Under the pieces are notes generated by a model. It was given only the letters and a program-made list of their open reading frames with translations, was not told the origin of the DNA and ran no database searches. The translations under genes were made by a program, and so were the position numbers. Source: DATBVX01 sp963724625 (lineage in GTDB: Bacteria > Pseudomonadota > Gammaproteobacteria > Steroidobacterales > Steroidobacteraceae). Taken from it: DNA of 64,000 nucleotides. Each line of letters starts with the position of its first letter. Positions within the stretch are counted from its first letter, which is position 1. Shown here in pieces: positions 1 through 8,666 of the stretch. The stretch lies in NCBI GenBank assembly GCA_963724625.1, contig CAVRVO010000017.1, forward strand, positions 124,001 to 188,000. The letters are read 5' to 3'.

Positions 1-191
1 GCATCGAGTGCGTCGAACAGCTGGTCGCGATCAAGCCCGAAGTCCTGATCCTGGTGGTGAGCGCGCTAGCCGACAAGGCCACGGCTATCGAAGCGATGAA
101 GCGCGGTGCTAACGGCTTTCTATGCAAGCCGTTCTCCGACCGTCAGCTTACCGATGCTCTCGATGAGCTGCTGCGAGGCGGCGGCGCATGA
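1..191 (+). CDS. Response regulator receiver domain (C-terminal part, cut by window edge)
   Basis: The reading frame is open from the window edge (first full codon at 3) to TGA at 189-191, giving 62 residues. It reads as the second half of a CheY-like receiver: a beta4 strand ending LVVSALAD, helix KATAIEAMKRGA, then NGFLCKPFS. The Lys of the KPF motif is the conserved receiver lysine. The protein ends soon after helix 5, so it is a receiver-only or receiver-terminal protein. The phosphoacceptor Asp lies outside the window. Its stop overlaps the start of the CheX-like gene (ATGA), which suggests translational coupling of a receiver and its phosphatase. Confidence 0.85.
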   Translation, partial: IECVEQLVAIKPEVLILVVSALADKATAIEAMKRGANGFLCKPFSDRQLTDALDELLRGGGA

Positions 192-640
192 GCATGACCA
201 AGGTCGAGCTGGAAACGTTCGTCGAAGGAACGACGCACTATTTCCGGACTGCCGCCAATCAACCGGCGTCGGTCGGCTCGCCCTATCTCGTCAACGAAGG
301 CGCCCCGGGCATCCAGGAATACACCGGCGTCATCACCATTGGCGGCAAACGCAAGGGCATCGTGTACTTCACCGCCTCACGCCCGATGCTGACGGTGCTG
401 TTGATGCGCCTCGGCGAGACCGAGATGACGCACGAGAACATGTGCGACCTCGTGGGCGAGGTCGCGAACCAGATCTCCGGCAATGCGCGCCGTGATTTCG
501 GCAGAGAGTTCATGATCTCGGTGCCGCGCGTGATCAGCGGTACGCCCGAGCACGCGGTGACGCCGGCCAATATCCGTTCCTTCGTGATCCCGATCAACTG
601 GCGCAGCCATTCGGCCCAGCTGGTCGTCTGCCTCGAGTAA
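188..640 (+). CDS. CheX-like chemotaxis phosphatase domain protein
   Basis: This 150-residue protein matches the CheC/CheX/FliY phosphatase fold. The signature helix is DLVGEVANQISGN at about 87-99, with the catalytic pair E91 and N94 in the E-x-x-N spacing used by CheX to dephosphorylate CheY-P. Only one such motif is present, as in CheX rather than CheC. The gene overlaps the stop of the upstream receiver gene and is followed 18 bp later by a protein with a degenerate receiver. A role as aspartyl-phosphate phosphatase for the neighbouring receiver is inference from context. No chemotaxis or flagellar genes occur nearby, so the output is unlikely to be classical chemotaxis. Confidence 0.85.
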   Translation: MSMTKVELETFVEGTTHYFRTAANQPASVGSPYLVNEGAPGIQEYTGVITIGGKRKGIVYFTASRPMLTVLLMRLGETEMTHENMCDLVGEVANQISGNARRDFGREFMISVPRVISGTPEHAVTPANIRSFVIPINWRSHSAQLVVCLE

Positions 641-658
641 TCCATTCGGAGTGGTGTC

Positions 659-2557
659 GTGAAGCAAAGCGCCGCGCGCAGCCCGCAAACCGGACCGGTC
701 AACACCATTGCGCCAGCACCATCGGGTGCCGGCATCGATGTGCTGGTACTCACGGAGGACGACTTCTTCCTGCTCGCTGTGCGGCGGGTCGTCACGCTGC
801 CGAATCGCGTGTGGCACGCCACCAGCGAAAGCCAGGCAGCGGACCTGCTGGTCTCGACACCTTGCGCGGTGGCGTTGCTCGACTACTCGCTGATCCGCAA
901 GGAGCTCGAGGCAGTCGCTACCCGGCTCAGGCAACAGTTCCCGGACCTCGGCTTCGTCGTGGCGGGCGAACCGGAGGACGAGCAGCGCGTCACGCGCCAC
1001 ATCAATTCCGACGCCGTGCAGGGATTCGTTGTCAAAGCGCAGGTGACTCAGGACCTCGCCGGCGCGATCGAAACAGGAATCAACCGGCACCTCGAGCTGA
1101 AGACTGAGGCCGCCCTGGCAGCTCCCGCCGCACCGCGCAGCCGCATGCCGCTTTACGCTGCAATCGCGGCCGGCGTACTGGTCGTTGGCGGCGTTGGTGT
1201 CTGGTTGCTCACACACAGATCCGGTAGCCCGACCGATGCCGATAGGGCTGCCGCCGGTACTGCGCAACAGGCTGCCAATCCACAGCTCGAAGCGGCCAGT
1301 GCGGTCGAGGCCCAGCTGCAGAAGGCCCGCGAGGCTTTCGAGGCCGGACGTTACGTCGATCCGAAGAACAATAACGCGACGGATTACTACCGTGGCGCCC
1401 TCGCGCTCGATGCCAACAACGCCGAAGCTCGCGACGGCCTGGTGCGTGTCACCGAAGTGATGCTGGCCCGCGCCGAGGCGGCGCTACTCGATCAGAAGCC
1501 GCGCGAGGCTGCGACCGCAATCAAGATCGCGCGCACCATCACGCCAGCGCATCCGCGTATTGCCTTCCTGGAGGCCCAGCTCAACCGCGAGGCGGAGCGC
1601 TCGGTGGCACAACAGCAGGAGAGCGCACGCGTCGATGCCAACAGCCAGAAACTCGCGACGCTCATCAGGCTTGGCAACGACCGGCTGAGCCAGGATCGGC
1701 TCGTCGAGCCGGCCAATGACAGCGCCAGGTACTATTTCGATAGTGCGCGTGACCTGGATGGCGCGAGCCTGCTTGCGCAGCAGGGTTTGCGCTCACTCGC
1801 CAACAAGATGCTGCAGAAGGGCTCGCAGGCGACCGCCAGGGGCGATTCGGATGGTGCCGACCGCTGGCTCGCGCAAGCGCGCGCTCTCGGTGTGAGCGGC
1901 ATCGACTTCGCCAAGGCGGAGCGCGACATGAAAGCAGGACAGCGCAGCAAGGGAGCGGAGGCGGACCGGTTGCTGGGTCTCGCCCGCGACCGGCTCAACC
2001 AGGGTCAACTGCTGGATCCCGCGTCCGACAGCGCGCGCTACTACGTAACGACGCTTCAACAGCAATATCCCGACTATCCGGCCCTGGCCTCTGTCGTCGA
2101 TTCGCTCAAGGCGCAACTGCTGACCGGCGCCGAAGATGCCGCCAAGCGCGAGGACGTCGCGCGCGCCCAGCGCATGCTCGAGGAAGCCCGCAAGTTGGGC
2201 GCGAGCGGCGCGGGCCTCGAGTCCGCCGCCGCGGCAGTCGGCAGTGCACAGCACCGCGCGGAAGCGCTGGCGAAGCCGACCGCGGTACGCGAGGATCTGA
2301 TCGTCAGGCGCGTGAATCCCGATTACCCCGCCTCCGCGGAGCGCAAGGGTATCGAGGGCTTCGTCGATATGCAGTTCGTCGCCACTGCCACCGGCGAAGT
2401 CAAGGATATCGTGGTCACCAACGCTCAGCCGCAGGGCGTATTCGAAGAGAGCGCGATGCGCGCGCTGAAGCGCTGGAAATTCAAGCCGACACAAATTGAC
2501 GGTGCTCCGCACGACCAGCTCATGGCGCTGCGGATGCGATTCACCGTCCCGAAATAG
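659..2557 (+). CDS. Receiver-like domain / TM / TPR-like repeats / TonB C-terminal domain protein
   Basis: A 632-residue protein starting at GTG 659, with GGAG at 648-651 about 7 bp upstream. Residues 26-145 look like a response-regulator receiver, with acidic residues E33-D34-D35, a candidate phosphoacceptor D75 (VALLDYS) and K126 (GFVVKAQ). A single TM helix lies at about 164-186. Residues 205-540 are Ala/Glu-rich helical repeats, several with the motif RL.Q..L..P..DSARYY. The last 85 residues are a TonB C-terminal domain (YPASAERKGIEGFVDMQF, then RALKRWKFKP). A cytoplasmic receiver linked through the membrane to a periplasmic TonB-C domain is unusual. The neighbouring receiver and CheX-like genes suggest a phospho-signalling input. 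The function of the TonB-C domain here is unknown. Confidence 0.8.
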   Translation: MKQSAARSPQTGPVNTIAPAPSGAGIDVLVLTEDDFFLLAVRRVVTLPNRVWHATSESQAADLLVSTPCAVALLDYSLIRKELEAVATRLRQQFPDLGFVVAGEPEDEQRVTRHINSDAVQGFVVKAQVTQDLAGAIETGINRHLELKTEAALAAPAAPRSRMPLYAAIAAGVLVVGGVGVWLLTHRSGSPTDADRAAAGTAQQAANPQLEAASAVEAQLQKAREAFEAGRYVDPKNNNATDYYRGALALDANNAEARDGLVRVTEVMLARAEAALLDQKPREAATAIKIARTITPAHPRIAFLEAQLNREAERSVAQQQESARVDANSQKLATLIRLGNDRLSQDRLVEPANDSARYYFDSARDLDGASLLAQQGLRSLANKMLQKGSQATARGDSDGADRWLAQARALGVSGIDFAKAERDMKAGQRSKGAEADRLLGLARDRLNQGQLLDPASDSARYYVTTLQQQYPDYPALASVVDSLKAQLLTGAEDAAKREDVARAQRMLEEARKLGASGAGLESAAAAVGSAQHRAEALAKPTAVREDLIVRRVNPDYPASAERKGIEGFVDMQFVATATGEVKDIVVTNAQPQGVFEESAMRALKRWKFKPTQIDGAPHDQLMALRMRFTVPK

Positions 2558-2563
2558 TCCGAC

Positions 2564-5128
2564 TCAGCCCGGGCGACGTCGCGCGCCGCGCACCGCTGGC
2601 GCAACACGCGGATTCTCCGGCCACGAGTGCTTCGGGTAGCGCCCCTTCAACTCCTTGCGCACCTGCCCATAACCGTTGTTCCAGAAACTGGCCAGGTCGC
2701 GCGTCACCTGCACTGGCCGGTGCGCTGGTGACAGCAACTTGATCAGCAACGGCACCGCGCCACCGCCGATGCGGGGCGTGGTCTCGAGGCCGAACATCTC
2801 CTGCAAGCGCACCGCCATGGAAGGCGCATCCCCACCCGCATAGTCAATGCGAATGCGCGAGCCGCTCGGCACCGCAAGGTGGGTTGGCGCGAGCTGTTCG
2901 AGTCGGCGCTGCAGATCGTGGCCGAGGATCGCACTCAAGATCTCACGCAGGTCGAGGCGCGCCAGGTGAGCAATTCGCGACATCCCACCGAGCCAGGGCG
3001 CCAGCCAGCTGTCGAGGGACGCGAGCAAGGACTGCTCGCTGACATCGGGCCAGCCAATACCGGCCTGCGCAGGCAACGCACGCACGAACTGCACGCGCGC
3101 TTGCCAGTTGCGCAGCTCCGCATTCCACGGCAATACCTCCAGTGACTCCTTGCGGATACCGGAGATGAGAGTCGCTGTGACTCGTTGCGGATCCGGCTCG
3201 GCGAGCGCAGCGGATTCGATACTGAGCGATCCGAGGCGCCGTTCGCCAACAGCCACTACAGCGCGCTCGCGATCATTCCACTCGATGCGTTCGACGACCT
3301 CGATGTGCTCACCGAGCGCCGCTTCGAGCGCGCCGCGCGTCAGGGGCGCTGCGAGATGTATCCGCGCTTCCCGCTCTCTGTCGTCGAGCGCAGCGATCAC
3401 CAGGAACTCGGCACGAGCAAGCGGTTGCGGCTCGCCGAAGCACGCACCGCGGCCATTGCTCAGAAGATAGCGTCCCTGGCCCTCACTACGCTGGCGCGCA
3501 ACGCGATCCGGGTATGCGAACGCCAGAAGCACACCCGCAACATCGGTCTCGGCGGTGGCACGCTCGGTGAGCGCGCGGCCCGGAATCCTGCCGACGCGCT
3601 GACGCAACTGTGCCGAGACGCGGCGTACGCGCTCGAGCCCCGCGCGATCCACAGGTGCGCGGCCCGACGCATCACCACGCAATGCCTCGAGACGACCGCG
3701 AATGTCAGCGTCAGCGCTGCGGGCGCCGCGCTGGAACACATCACGTTCGCTGAGAAGCGCCGCAAGGTTGCAGGCCTCATCCTGCAGGTTCAGATCTCCG
3801 GCACGCAGGAGCATGTGTGCGAGCCGTGGATGCACACGAAGCTCGAGCATGTCACGACCTGCAGGTGTGATACGCCCGTCCGCGTCGAGGGCGTCCAGAC
3901 TTCGGAGCAGTTCGCGCGCCTGCTCATAGGGCGCTTGCGGCGGCGGATCGAGCCAGCGCAATTGCTGCGGGTCCGCCACGTTCCAGGCGGCGAGGTCCAG
4001 TGCCAATGGCGCGAGATCGGCCTCGAGGATCTCGGCAGGCGTCTCGGCTTCCAGCGATGCCTGCGTGCCCTCGGACCAAAGCCGGTAGCACACGCCCGGT
4101 CCCAACCGCCCCGCGCGTCCGCAGCGCTGCTCGGCCGATGCGCGCGACACGCGCAAGGTCTCGAGACGACTCATGCCGCTGGCCGGATCAAATCGCGAGC
4201 GCCGTACCAGGCCCGAGTCGACGACCGCCCCCACGCCCTCGATAGTGAGACTGGTCTCCGCGATGTTGGTGGCGAGCACGACCTTGCGTGTACCCCGTGA
4301 TGCAGGGCGCAGCGCCTGCTCCTGTGCCGCAAAATCAAGCTCGCCAAGCAATGGCAGCAGGCGCACGTTCGTATTCTCGAGCTCCGGCTGCAGAAGTTGC
4401 TCGGTGCGCCAGATTTCGGCGGCGCCGGGGAGAAACACCAGAACGTCGCCTTCCTGCTCGCGCAGTGCCCGCAGTGCGCCCGATGCCGCCAGCCTGGCGG
4501 TAGTCGCGACCTCGTCGTGCGGCGGTCGCTGCGCCTGCGCGCGCTTCGCATCGCGTTGCTGGTAGCGCACCTCGACGGGATGGATGCGACCGCTCGAACG
4601 CACGATGGCTGCATCGCCCAGCAACGCTGCAATCGATTCGGCAGGCAGCGTTGCGGACATCACCAGCAGGCGCAGCTCTGGCTGCAGGACCGCCTGGACG
4701 TCCAAACACAGGGCAAGCCCCAGATCGGCCTGGAGGCTGCGCTCATGAAACTCGTCAAACAGGATGGCACCCACGCCTTCCAGGGCGGCATCATGTTGGA
4801 GCATCGCAGCGAGCACGCCTTCCGTGACGACTTCGATGCGCGTCGCAGCGCTGGTGCGGCTCTCGAGTCTCATGCGATAGCCGACGGTCCCCCCGACAGG
4901 CTCGCTGAGCGATTGCGCCATGCGGCTGGCCACGGCCCGGGTCGCAAGACGACGCGGCTCGAGCATGATGAGGCGCCGGCCGCGCATCCAGGGCTCGCCC
5001 ATCAATTCCAGCGGCACCACAGTGCTCTTGCCGGCGCCGGGCGGCGCCTGCAGAACCGCGTTGCGATGCGAGTTCAGCGCCTGCCGAAGTGCAGGGAGGA
5101 TCTCTAGTATGGGAAGATCACGCGCCAT
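2564..5128 (-). CDS. hrpB: ATP-dependent helicase HrpB
   Basis: This 854-residue DExH helicase has a Walker A GAGKST at 31-36 (APPGAGKST), the HrpB-type motif II DEFHERSLQADL starting at 125, motif III SAT at 158-160, and motif VI (QRCGRAGRLGPG). The C-terminal half has the HrpB-specific region ending in KELKGRYPKHSWPENP. Length and order match E. coli HrpB (about 800-850 aa), a DEAH-family helicase of poorly defined RNA-related function. It converges with the TonB-C gene (6 bp between stops) and diverges from the lipoprotein gene at 5179. Confidence 0.95.
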   Translation of the reverse strand: MARDLPILEILPALRQALNSHRNAVLQAPPGAGKSTVVPLELMGEPWMRGRRLIMLEPRRLATRAVASRMAQSLSEPVGGTVGYRMRLESRTSAATRIEVVTEGVLAAMLQHDAALEGVGAILFDEFHERSLQADLGLALCLDVQAVLQPELRLLVMSATLPAESIAALLGDAAIVRSSGRIHPVEVRYQQRDAKRAQAQRPPHDEVATTARLAASGALRALREQEGDVLVFLPGAAEIWRTEQLLQPELENTNVRLLPLLGELDFAAQEQALRPASRGTRKVVLATNIAETSLTIEGVGAVVDSGLVRRSRFDPASGMSRLETLRVSRASAEQRCGRAGRLGPGVCYRLWSEGTQASLEAETPAEILEADLAPLALDLAAWNVADPQQLRWLDPPPQAPYEQARELLRSLDALDADGRITPAGRDMLELRVHPRLAHMLLRAGDLNLQDEACNLAALLSERDVFQRGARSADADIRGRLEALRGDASGRAPVDRAGLERVRRVSAQLRQRVGRIPGRALTERATAETDVAGVLLAFAYPDRVARQRSEGQGRYLLSNGRGACFGEPQPLARAEFLVIAALDDREREARIHLAAPLTRGALEAALGEHIEVVERIEWNDRERAVVAVGERRLGSLSIESAALAEPDPQRVTATLISGIRKESLEVLPWNAELRNWQARVQFVRALPAQAGIGWPDVSEQSLLASLDSWLAPWLGGMSRIAHLARLDLREILSAILGHDLQRRLEQLAPTHLAVPSGSRIRIDYAGGDAPSMAVRLQEMFGLETTPRIGGGAVPLLIKLLSPAHRPVQVTRDLASFWNNGYGQVRKELKGRYPKHSWPENPRVAPAVRGARRRPG

Positions 5129-5178
5129 GAGCCTGCGGCCGCAACGGTGGGCCGCGAGTATGCCAAAGGAGAAACCTG

Positions 5179-5832
5179 ATGATGAGACATGTCCTCGTCC
5201 TCACGCTGGCGCTGGCGGGCGCCGCCTGCGACGTCGATAGCGGCAACGAACGGGTCAACGGATCGGTCGATGTGGCCGCGGGGCAACCCGTGCAAGACGC
5301 AACGACTGTCAACGGCGCCATACGTGTAGCGGAAGGAGCAGCGGTCAAGGACGTTGAGACGGTCAACGGCGGCATCACGATCGGCGATAACGCGAGCGCA
5401 AATTCGGTGCAGGCCGTCAACGGCACGATCACCATCGGCGCGAATGCGCGCGTTGCCGCCGATGTCTCGTGCGTGAATGGTTCAATCACGCTGCACAAGG
5501 GTGCGGACGTCGCCGGCAAACTCGCGAACGTCAACGGTCGCTTCGAGCTCAAGGGTGCCCACGTCGCCGGTGGCATTCACACCGTGATGGGAGACATCGA
5601 GGTGGGTGCAGATTCGCGCGTCGAGGGCGGCATAACGATGGAGAGATCGCAGGGCTTCAGCATCTCGTTCACGAAACACGTGCCACGTATCGTCATTGGT
5701 CCAGGCGCGAGCGTACAGGGACCGATGAAGTTCGAGCGCGAAGTGAAGCTGTACGTGAGCGACAGCGCCACGATCGGCGAAGTGATCGGCGCAACGCCCA
5801 TCAAGTTCTCCGGCGACAACGCACCTGGCTAG
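5179..5832 (+). CDS. Predicted lipoprotein with bactofilin-like beta-helix repeats
   Basis: A 217-residue protein with a short hydrophobic N-terminus and lipobox LAGAAC (Cys about 15), so probably a lipoprotein. The mature part is a run of about 20-residue repeats centred on VNG.I.(V/I), the pattern of a right-handed beta-helix as in polymer-forming proteins. About six repeats are visible between residues 25 and 140. SD AAAGGAGA at 5164-5171 precedes two consecutive ATG codons (5179 and 5182); either may be used. It is transcribed divergently from hrpB across a 50-bp gap. Function unknown; a structural envelope role is inferred from the fold only. Confidence 0.8.
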   Translation: MMRHVLVLTLALAGAACDVDSGNERVNGSVDVAAGQPVQDATTVNGAIRVAEGAAVKDVETVNGGITIGDNASANSVQAVNGTITIGANARVAADVSCVNGSITLHKGADVAGKLANVNGRFELKGAHVAGGIHTVMGDIEVGADSRVEGGITMERSQGFSISFTKHVPRIVIGPGASVQGPMKFEREVKLYVSDSATIGEVIGATPIKFSGDNAPG

Positions 5833-5905
5833 GTAGCAGACCGGCAGCAACAAGTGTAGGTGCAGCGCGCCGGACCTGCACTGCGACTGGAGCGCTGCTC
5901 CTGTG

Positions 5906-6370
5906 TCAGCGGTAATGGTCGACCCACTGGATCTCGAACTGCGGCGTGTCCTTCTGGTAGGCGCCGTACGGGACGTCGATCAGCGCCGGCTGCGTCAGCG
6001 GGTCGTGACCCAGGTTCCAGCGCAGGTTCTGTGCGCCGCGGATCTCGAAGTCCTCCACTGCCGTGAGATTGAGACGAAAGGCGATCTTCAATGGCCAGCC
6101 CTGATCGCGCGGTTTCACCACTGCCTGGCCAATGCCACTGTCGCTGTAGATGTCGACGACCAGCCGCGCCCCTTCCCAGGTCTGTACAAAACGCTCACCG
6201 GCGGGATTCGCGGAGGTCGACTGGATGCTCAGCAGCTCGACCGGCGCCGGCGCGGGCTCGGGCTTGCTCCCAAACCAGTCGCGCGGATTCCAGGACCAAT
6301 GACTGCACGCGCTCAGCGTCGGCACGATGACGAGCACGACAACCCATTTGCTCGGCAGACTGGTATTCAT
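5906..6370 (-). CDS. Small lipoprotein of unknown function
   Basis: Start ATG at 6370 is chosen because GAGGAAA lies about 5 bp upstream on the coding strand. The frame is open further 5' but without signal features. The 154-residue product begins MNTSLPSKW, has a hydrophobic segment VVVLVIVPTL and lipobox LSAC, so it is probably a lipoprotein. The rest (VQTWEGARLVVDIYSDSGIG, then PPLKIAFRL-like strands) looks like a small beta-rich periplasmic domain I cannot assign. It is divergent from the VanZ-like gene, with about 200 bp between them. Confidence 0.75.
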   Translation of the reverse strand: MNTSLPSKWVVVLVIVPTLSACSHWSWNPRDWFGSKPEPAPAPVELLSIQSTSANPAGERFVQTWEGARLVVDIYSDSGIGQAVVKPRDQGWPLKIAFRLNLTAVEDFEIRGAQNLRWNLGHDPLTQPALIDVPYGAYQKDTPQFEIQWVDHYR

Positions 6371-6584
6371 GCATTTCCTCGGCCGGTGAGCGCGGGCCAC
6401 GTTACCGTGCGCTCGCATGATTGGCAAAGTGGGCGAGCGGGCAATGTGGCCTCCTGTCGCCATGCGGCGTCAAACGAGGCATCGGGAACAACGCCGTGCC
6501 TTTCATCGCGACCGGATGTTCGTTATGTTCGCCTCGTGACCGAACTTCCGGGAGCAAGTCCAGCCACGCCGGCGCGTGCCACCG

Positions 6585-7787
6585 ATGCATAATCCGCTGG
6601 CGCACGGTGCCACGCGACAGTTCCAGCCGGTGGCCCGCTGGCTCACCGTTGCTGCCCTCGTGCTGATCCTCTACGGCTCGCTATTTCCGTTCCGCTTCGA
6701 CGCACTCGGCGAAAGCGGGCTCTTCGAGCTGCTGACGGGGCTCCGGTTTCAACGCACTTCGCGGGCGGACCTGGTCGCAAACCTGCTGCTCTACATACCG
6801 CTCGGTTTGTGCCTGCTGCTGTCATGGCCACCGCGTTGGCGTGCTCTGACGCGACTCCTTTGGACCGTAATGCCCGGCACGATGCTCTCGTGCGCAGTCG
6901 AGATGCTGCAGGTCCACGCGCCCTCACGCGTATCGAGCCTCACTGACGTGGTGCTCAATGCAACGGGAACTCTTGCGGGTGGCCTGATCGCGCTCGCTTA
7001 CCTCGAGATCGGTTCGTCGATCCGGATTCCGGGCATCGTGCCGGGCCGCCCCGAGCCTGTACCGCTCGGGGTGCTGCTGCTGTGGCTCGGCTTTCGCCTC
7101 GCGCCGTTCGTTCCGGCCCTCGACTGGCAGAAATTCAAGGAGGCCCTCAGGCCGGTCTTTCTCGATCCGCAGTTCGGGGTGCTGGATACCTATCGCTACA
7201 TGGTCGGCTGGCTGGTCGTCGGCTACGCGGTGCGGCGCCTGTGGCGACGCGAATATTCGTTGCATGCGCTCGCCGCCATCATCTTCATCGTGCTCGCGGG
7301 TCGCATCGTGATCGTTGGCAAAGTGCTGGTGGCGCCAGAGCTCCTGGCACTGGTGCTGTGCATTCCAGTATCCGCTGCACTGGTCGCGATGTCGGATCGG
7401 CGCCGCGCGGGTGTGCTCGCCCTGCTGCTCGCGAGCGTCATCGTCCTGCAAGGGCTCAAACCGTTCGAGTTCCTTGCCGAGCCACACTCGTTCAGCTGGG
7501 TTCCGTTCATGAACTCACTGAGTGACAGCCTGGAGGTCAACTACTCAGTGCTGCTCGAGAAGTGCTTCTGGTACTTCTCACTCGTGTGGTTGCTGACGCG
7601 CTGGGGAGTGGGAGTTGTAGTCGCCACGGGTCTGACAACGGGCCTGCTTGCGCTGATCGAAGTGGCCCAGCTCTGGCTGCCTGAGCGCTCTGCCGAAATT
7701 ACCGATCCGCTGCTGGCTCTCACAGCGGGTATCCTGCTCGCGCTGCTGGGCGGGGCCAGCACCATTCGCATTGCCGCGCAGCACTGA
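6585..7787 (+). CDS. VanZ-like family membrane protein with two VanZ-like halves
   Basis: A hydrophobic 400-residue protein. GTG at 6576 is three codons upstream of ATG 6585 and could also be the start. The N-terminal half carries VanZ features: YGSLFPFRF at the first TM, DLVANLLLYIPLG, then CAVEMLQVHAPSRVSSLTDVVLNATG. The C-terminal half repeats the plan (LKPFEF..., W.PFMNSL, LIEVAQLWLPERSAEITDPLLAL), so the gene looks like a tandem duplication of the module. About ten TM helices are predicted by eye. VanZ of Enterococcus gives low-level teicoplanin resistance; in proteobacteria the role of these proteins is largely unknown. It converges with the SDR gene. Confidence 0.85.
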   Translation: MHNPLAHGATRQFQPVARWLTVAALVLILYGSLFPFRFDALGESGLFELLTGLRFQRTSRADLVANLLLYIPLGLCLLLSWPPRWRALTRLLWTVMPGTMLSCAVEMLQVHAPSRVSSLTDVVLNATGTLAGGLIALAYLEIGSSIRIPGIVPGRPEPVPLGVLLLWLGFRLAPFVPALDWQKFKEALRPVFLDPQFGVLDTYRYMVGWLVVGYAVRRLWRREYSLHALAAIIFIVLAGRIVIVGKVLVAPELLALVLCIPVSAALVAMSDRRRAGVLALLLASVIVLQGLKPFEFLAEPHSFSWVPFMNSLSDSLEVNYSVLLEKCFWYFSLVWLLTRWGVGVVVATGLTTGLLALIEVAQLWLPERSAEITDPLLALTAGILLALLGGASTIRIAAQH

Positions 7788-7805
7788 TTCACGCGGGCGC
7801 TCACG

Positions 7806-8549
7806 TCAGCGGCGCTTCGCATTGTGCTTGTCGGCAAGTTCCTTAATACCCCGCCACGTATACCGGTACAGGCCTTTGCGGGCGGTACGCGTAGCGCCGA
7901 TCATGGCCGCAGCCAGCACGCTCACGTTAATGGGCCGGTACTGTTCGAACTTGCCGAGCAGGAGCGGGCTCGCCAGCGGCAGGATTCCCATCATGGCAAG
8001 TTCCCCGAGGCGCAGTTCCTTGCGTACCCCGAGGAGCAAGCTTGGCTGGAGGACGTCGAGCGAAGCGAACCCCAGCTTTGCAATCGCCTCCTCGGCTTCA
8101 CCCTTGACTCGCAGGTAGAAGTACTTTGATGCGGGATCGGCACCGACCGAAGAGTTGAGAACGAATCGCGTCGCACCGGCCTTGCGTGCCGCGCGCGCGA
8201 AACCAACCGTGTAATCGAAGTCGACCTGGCGAAAAGCGTCTTGCGAGCCCGCGGTTTTGAGCGTCGTTCCCAGGCAGCAGAACGCGACCTCGGCGCGCGT
8301 GCCACCGATCGACTCGGCGAGGTTGTCGAACGGGACGATTCGATTGGCGAGCTTGGGGTGATCGTACGCCAGCGGCCGACGTGTGATCGCAATGACGCGC
8401 GCGCACTCAGCAGTTGCTGCCAGTGTCTCGAGCAGTCGACCGCCCACGAGACCACTCCCACCCGCAACGAGAGCGGTCCACCTCGGGGGGCTCTGCGCCG
8501 GCTTGATGGGCGCGACCTTGGTATCGGCCGGCGGCTTGGGCTGGTTCAT
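7806..8549 (-). CDS. TIP30/HTATIP2-like atypical short-chain dehydrogenase (NAD(P)-binding)
   Basis: Start ATG 8549 gives 247 residues (MNQPKPPAD). A Rossmann fold starts with ALVAGGSGLVGGRLLE at about 29-44. The diagnostic block FCCLGTTLKTAGSQDAFRQVD is shared with human HTATIP2/TIP30 and its bacterial relatives, as is YFYLRVKGEAEE, which supplies the YxxxK-like catalytic pair. The bacterial proteins are usually annotated as nucleoside-diphosphate-sugar epimerase or NAD(P)H-binding oxidoreductase without known substrate. The frame could extend upstream to 8684, but that region overlaps the divergent TonB-C gene and lacks a convincing RBS. Confidence 0.85.
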   Translation of the reverse strand: MNQPKPPADTKVAPIKPAQSPPRWTALVAGGSGLVGGRLLETLAATAECARVIAITRRPLAYDHPKLANRIVPFDNLAESIGGTRAEVAFCCLGTTLKTAGSQDAFRQVDFDYTVGFARAARKAGATRFVLNSSVGADPASKYFYLRVKGEAEEAIAKLGFASLDVLQPSLLLGVRKELRLGELAMMGILPLASPLLLGKFEQYRPINVSVLAAAMIGATRTARKGLYRYTWRGIKELADKHNAKRR

Positions 8550-8666
8550 TGTTGTTGGCGCTGATTCTAGTAGGCGAAGTTGATCGGGCCAAGCGCAATG
8601 GTGGGTATACTGGCCCGTGTTCTTCATGGCGTGGACCAAGCCACGCGACTTCGGTGGAGGACGCGC

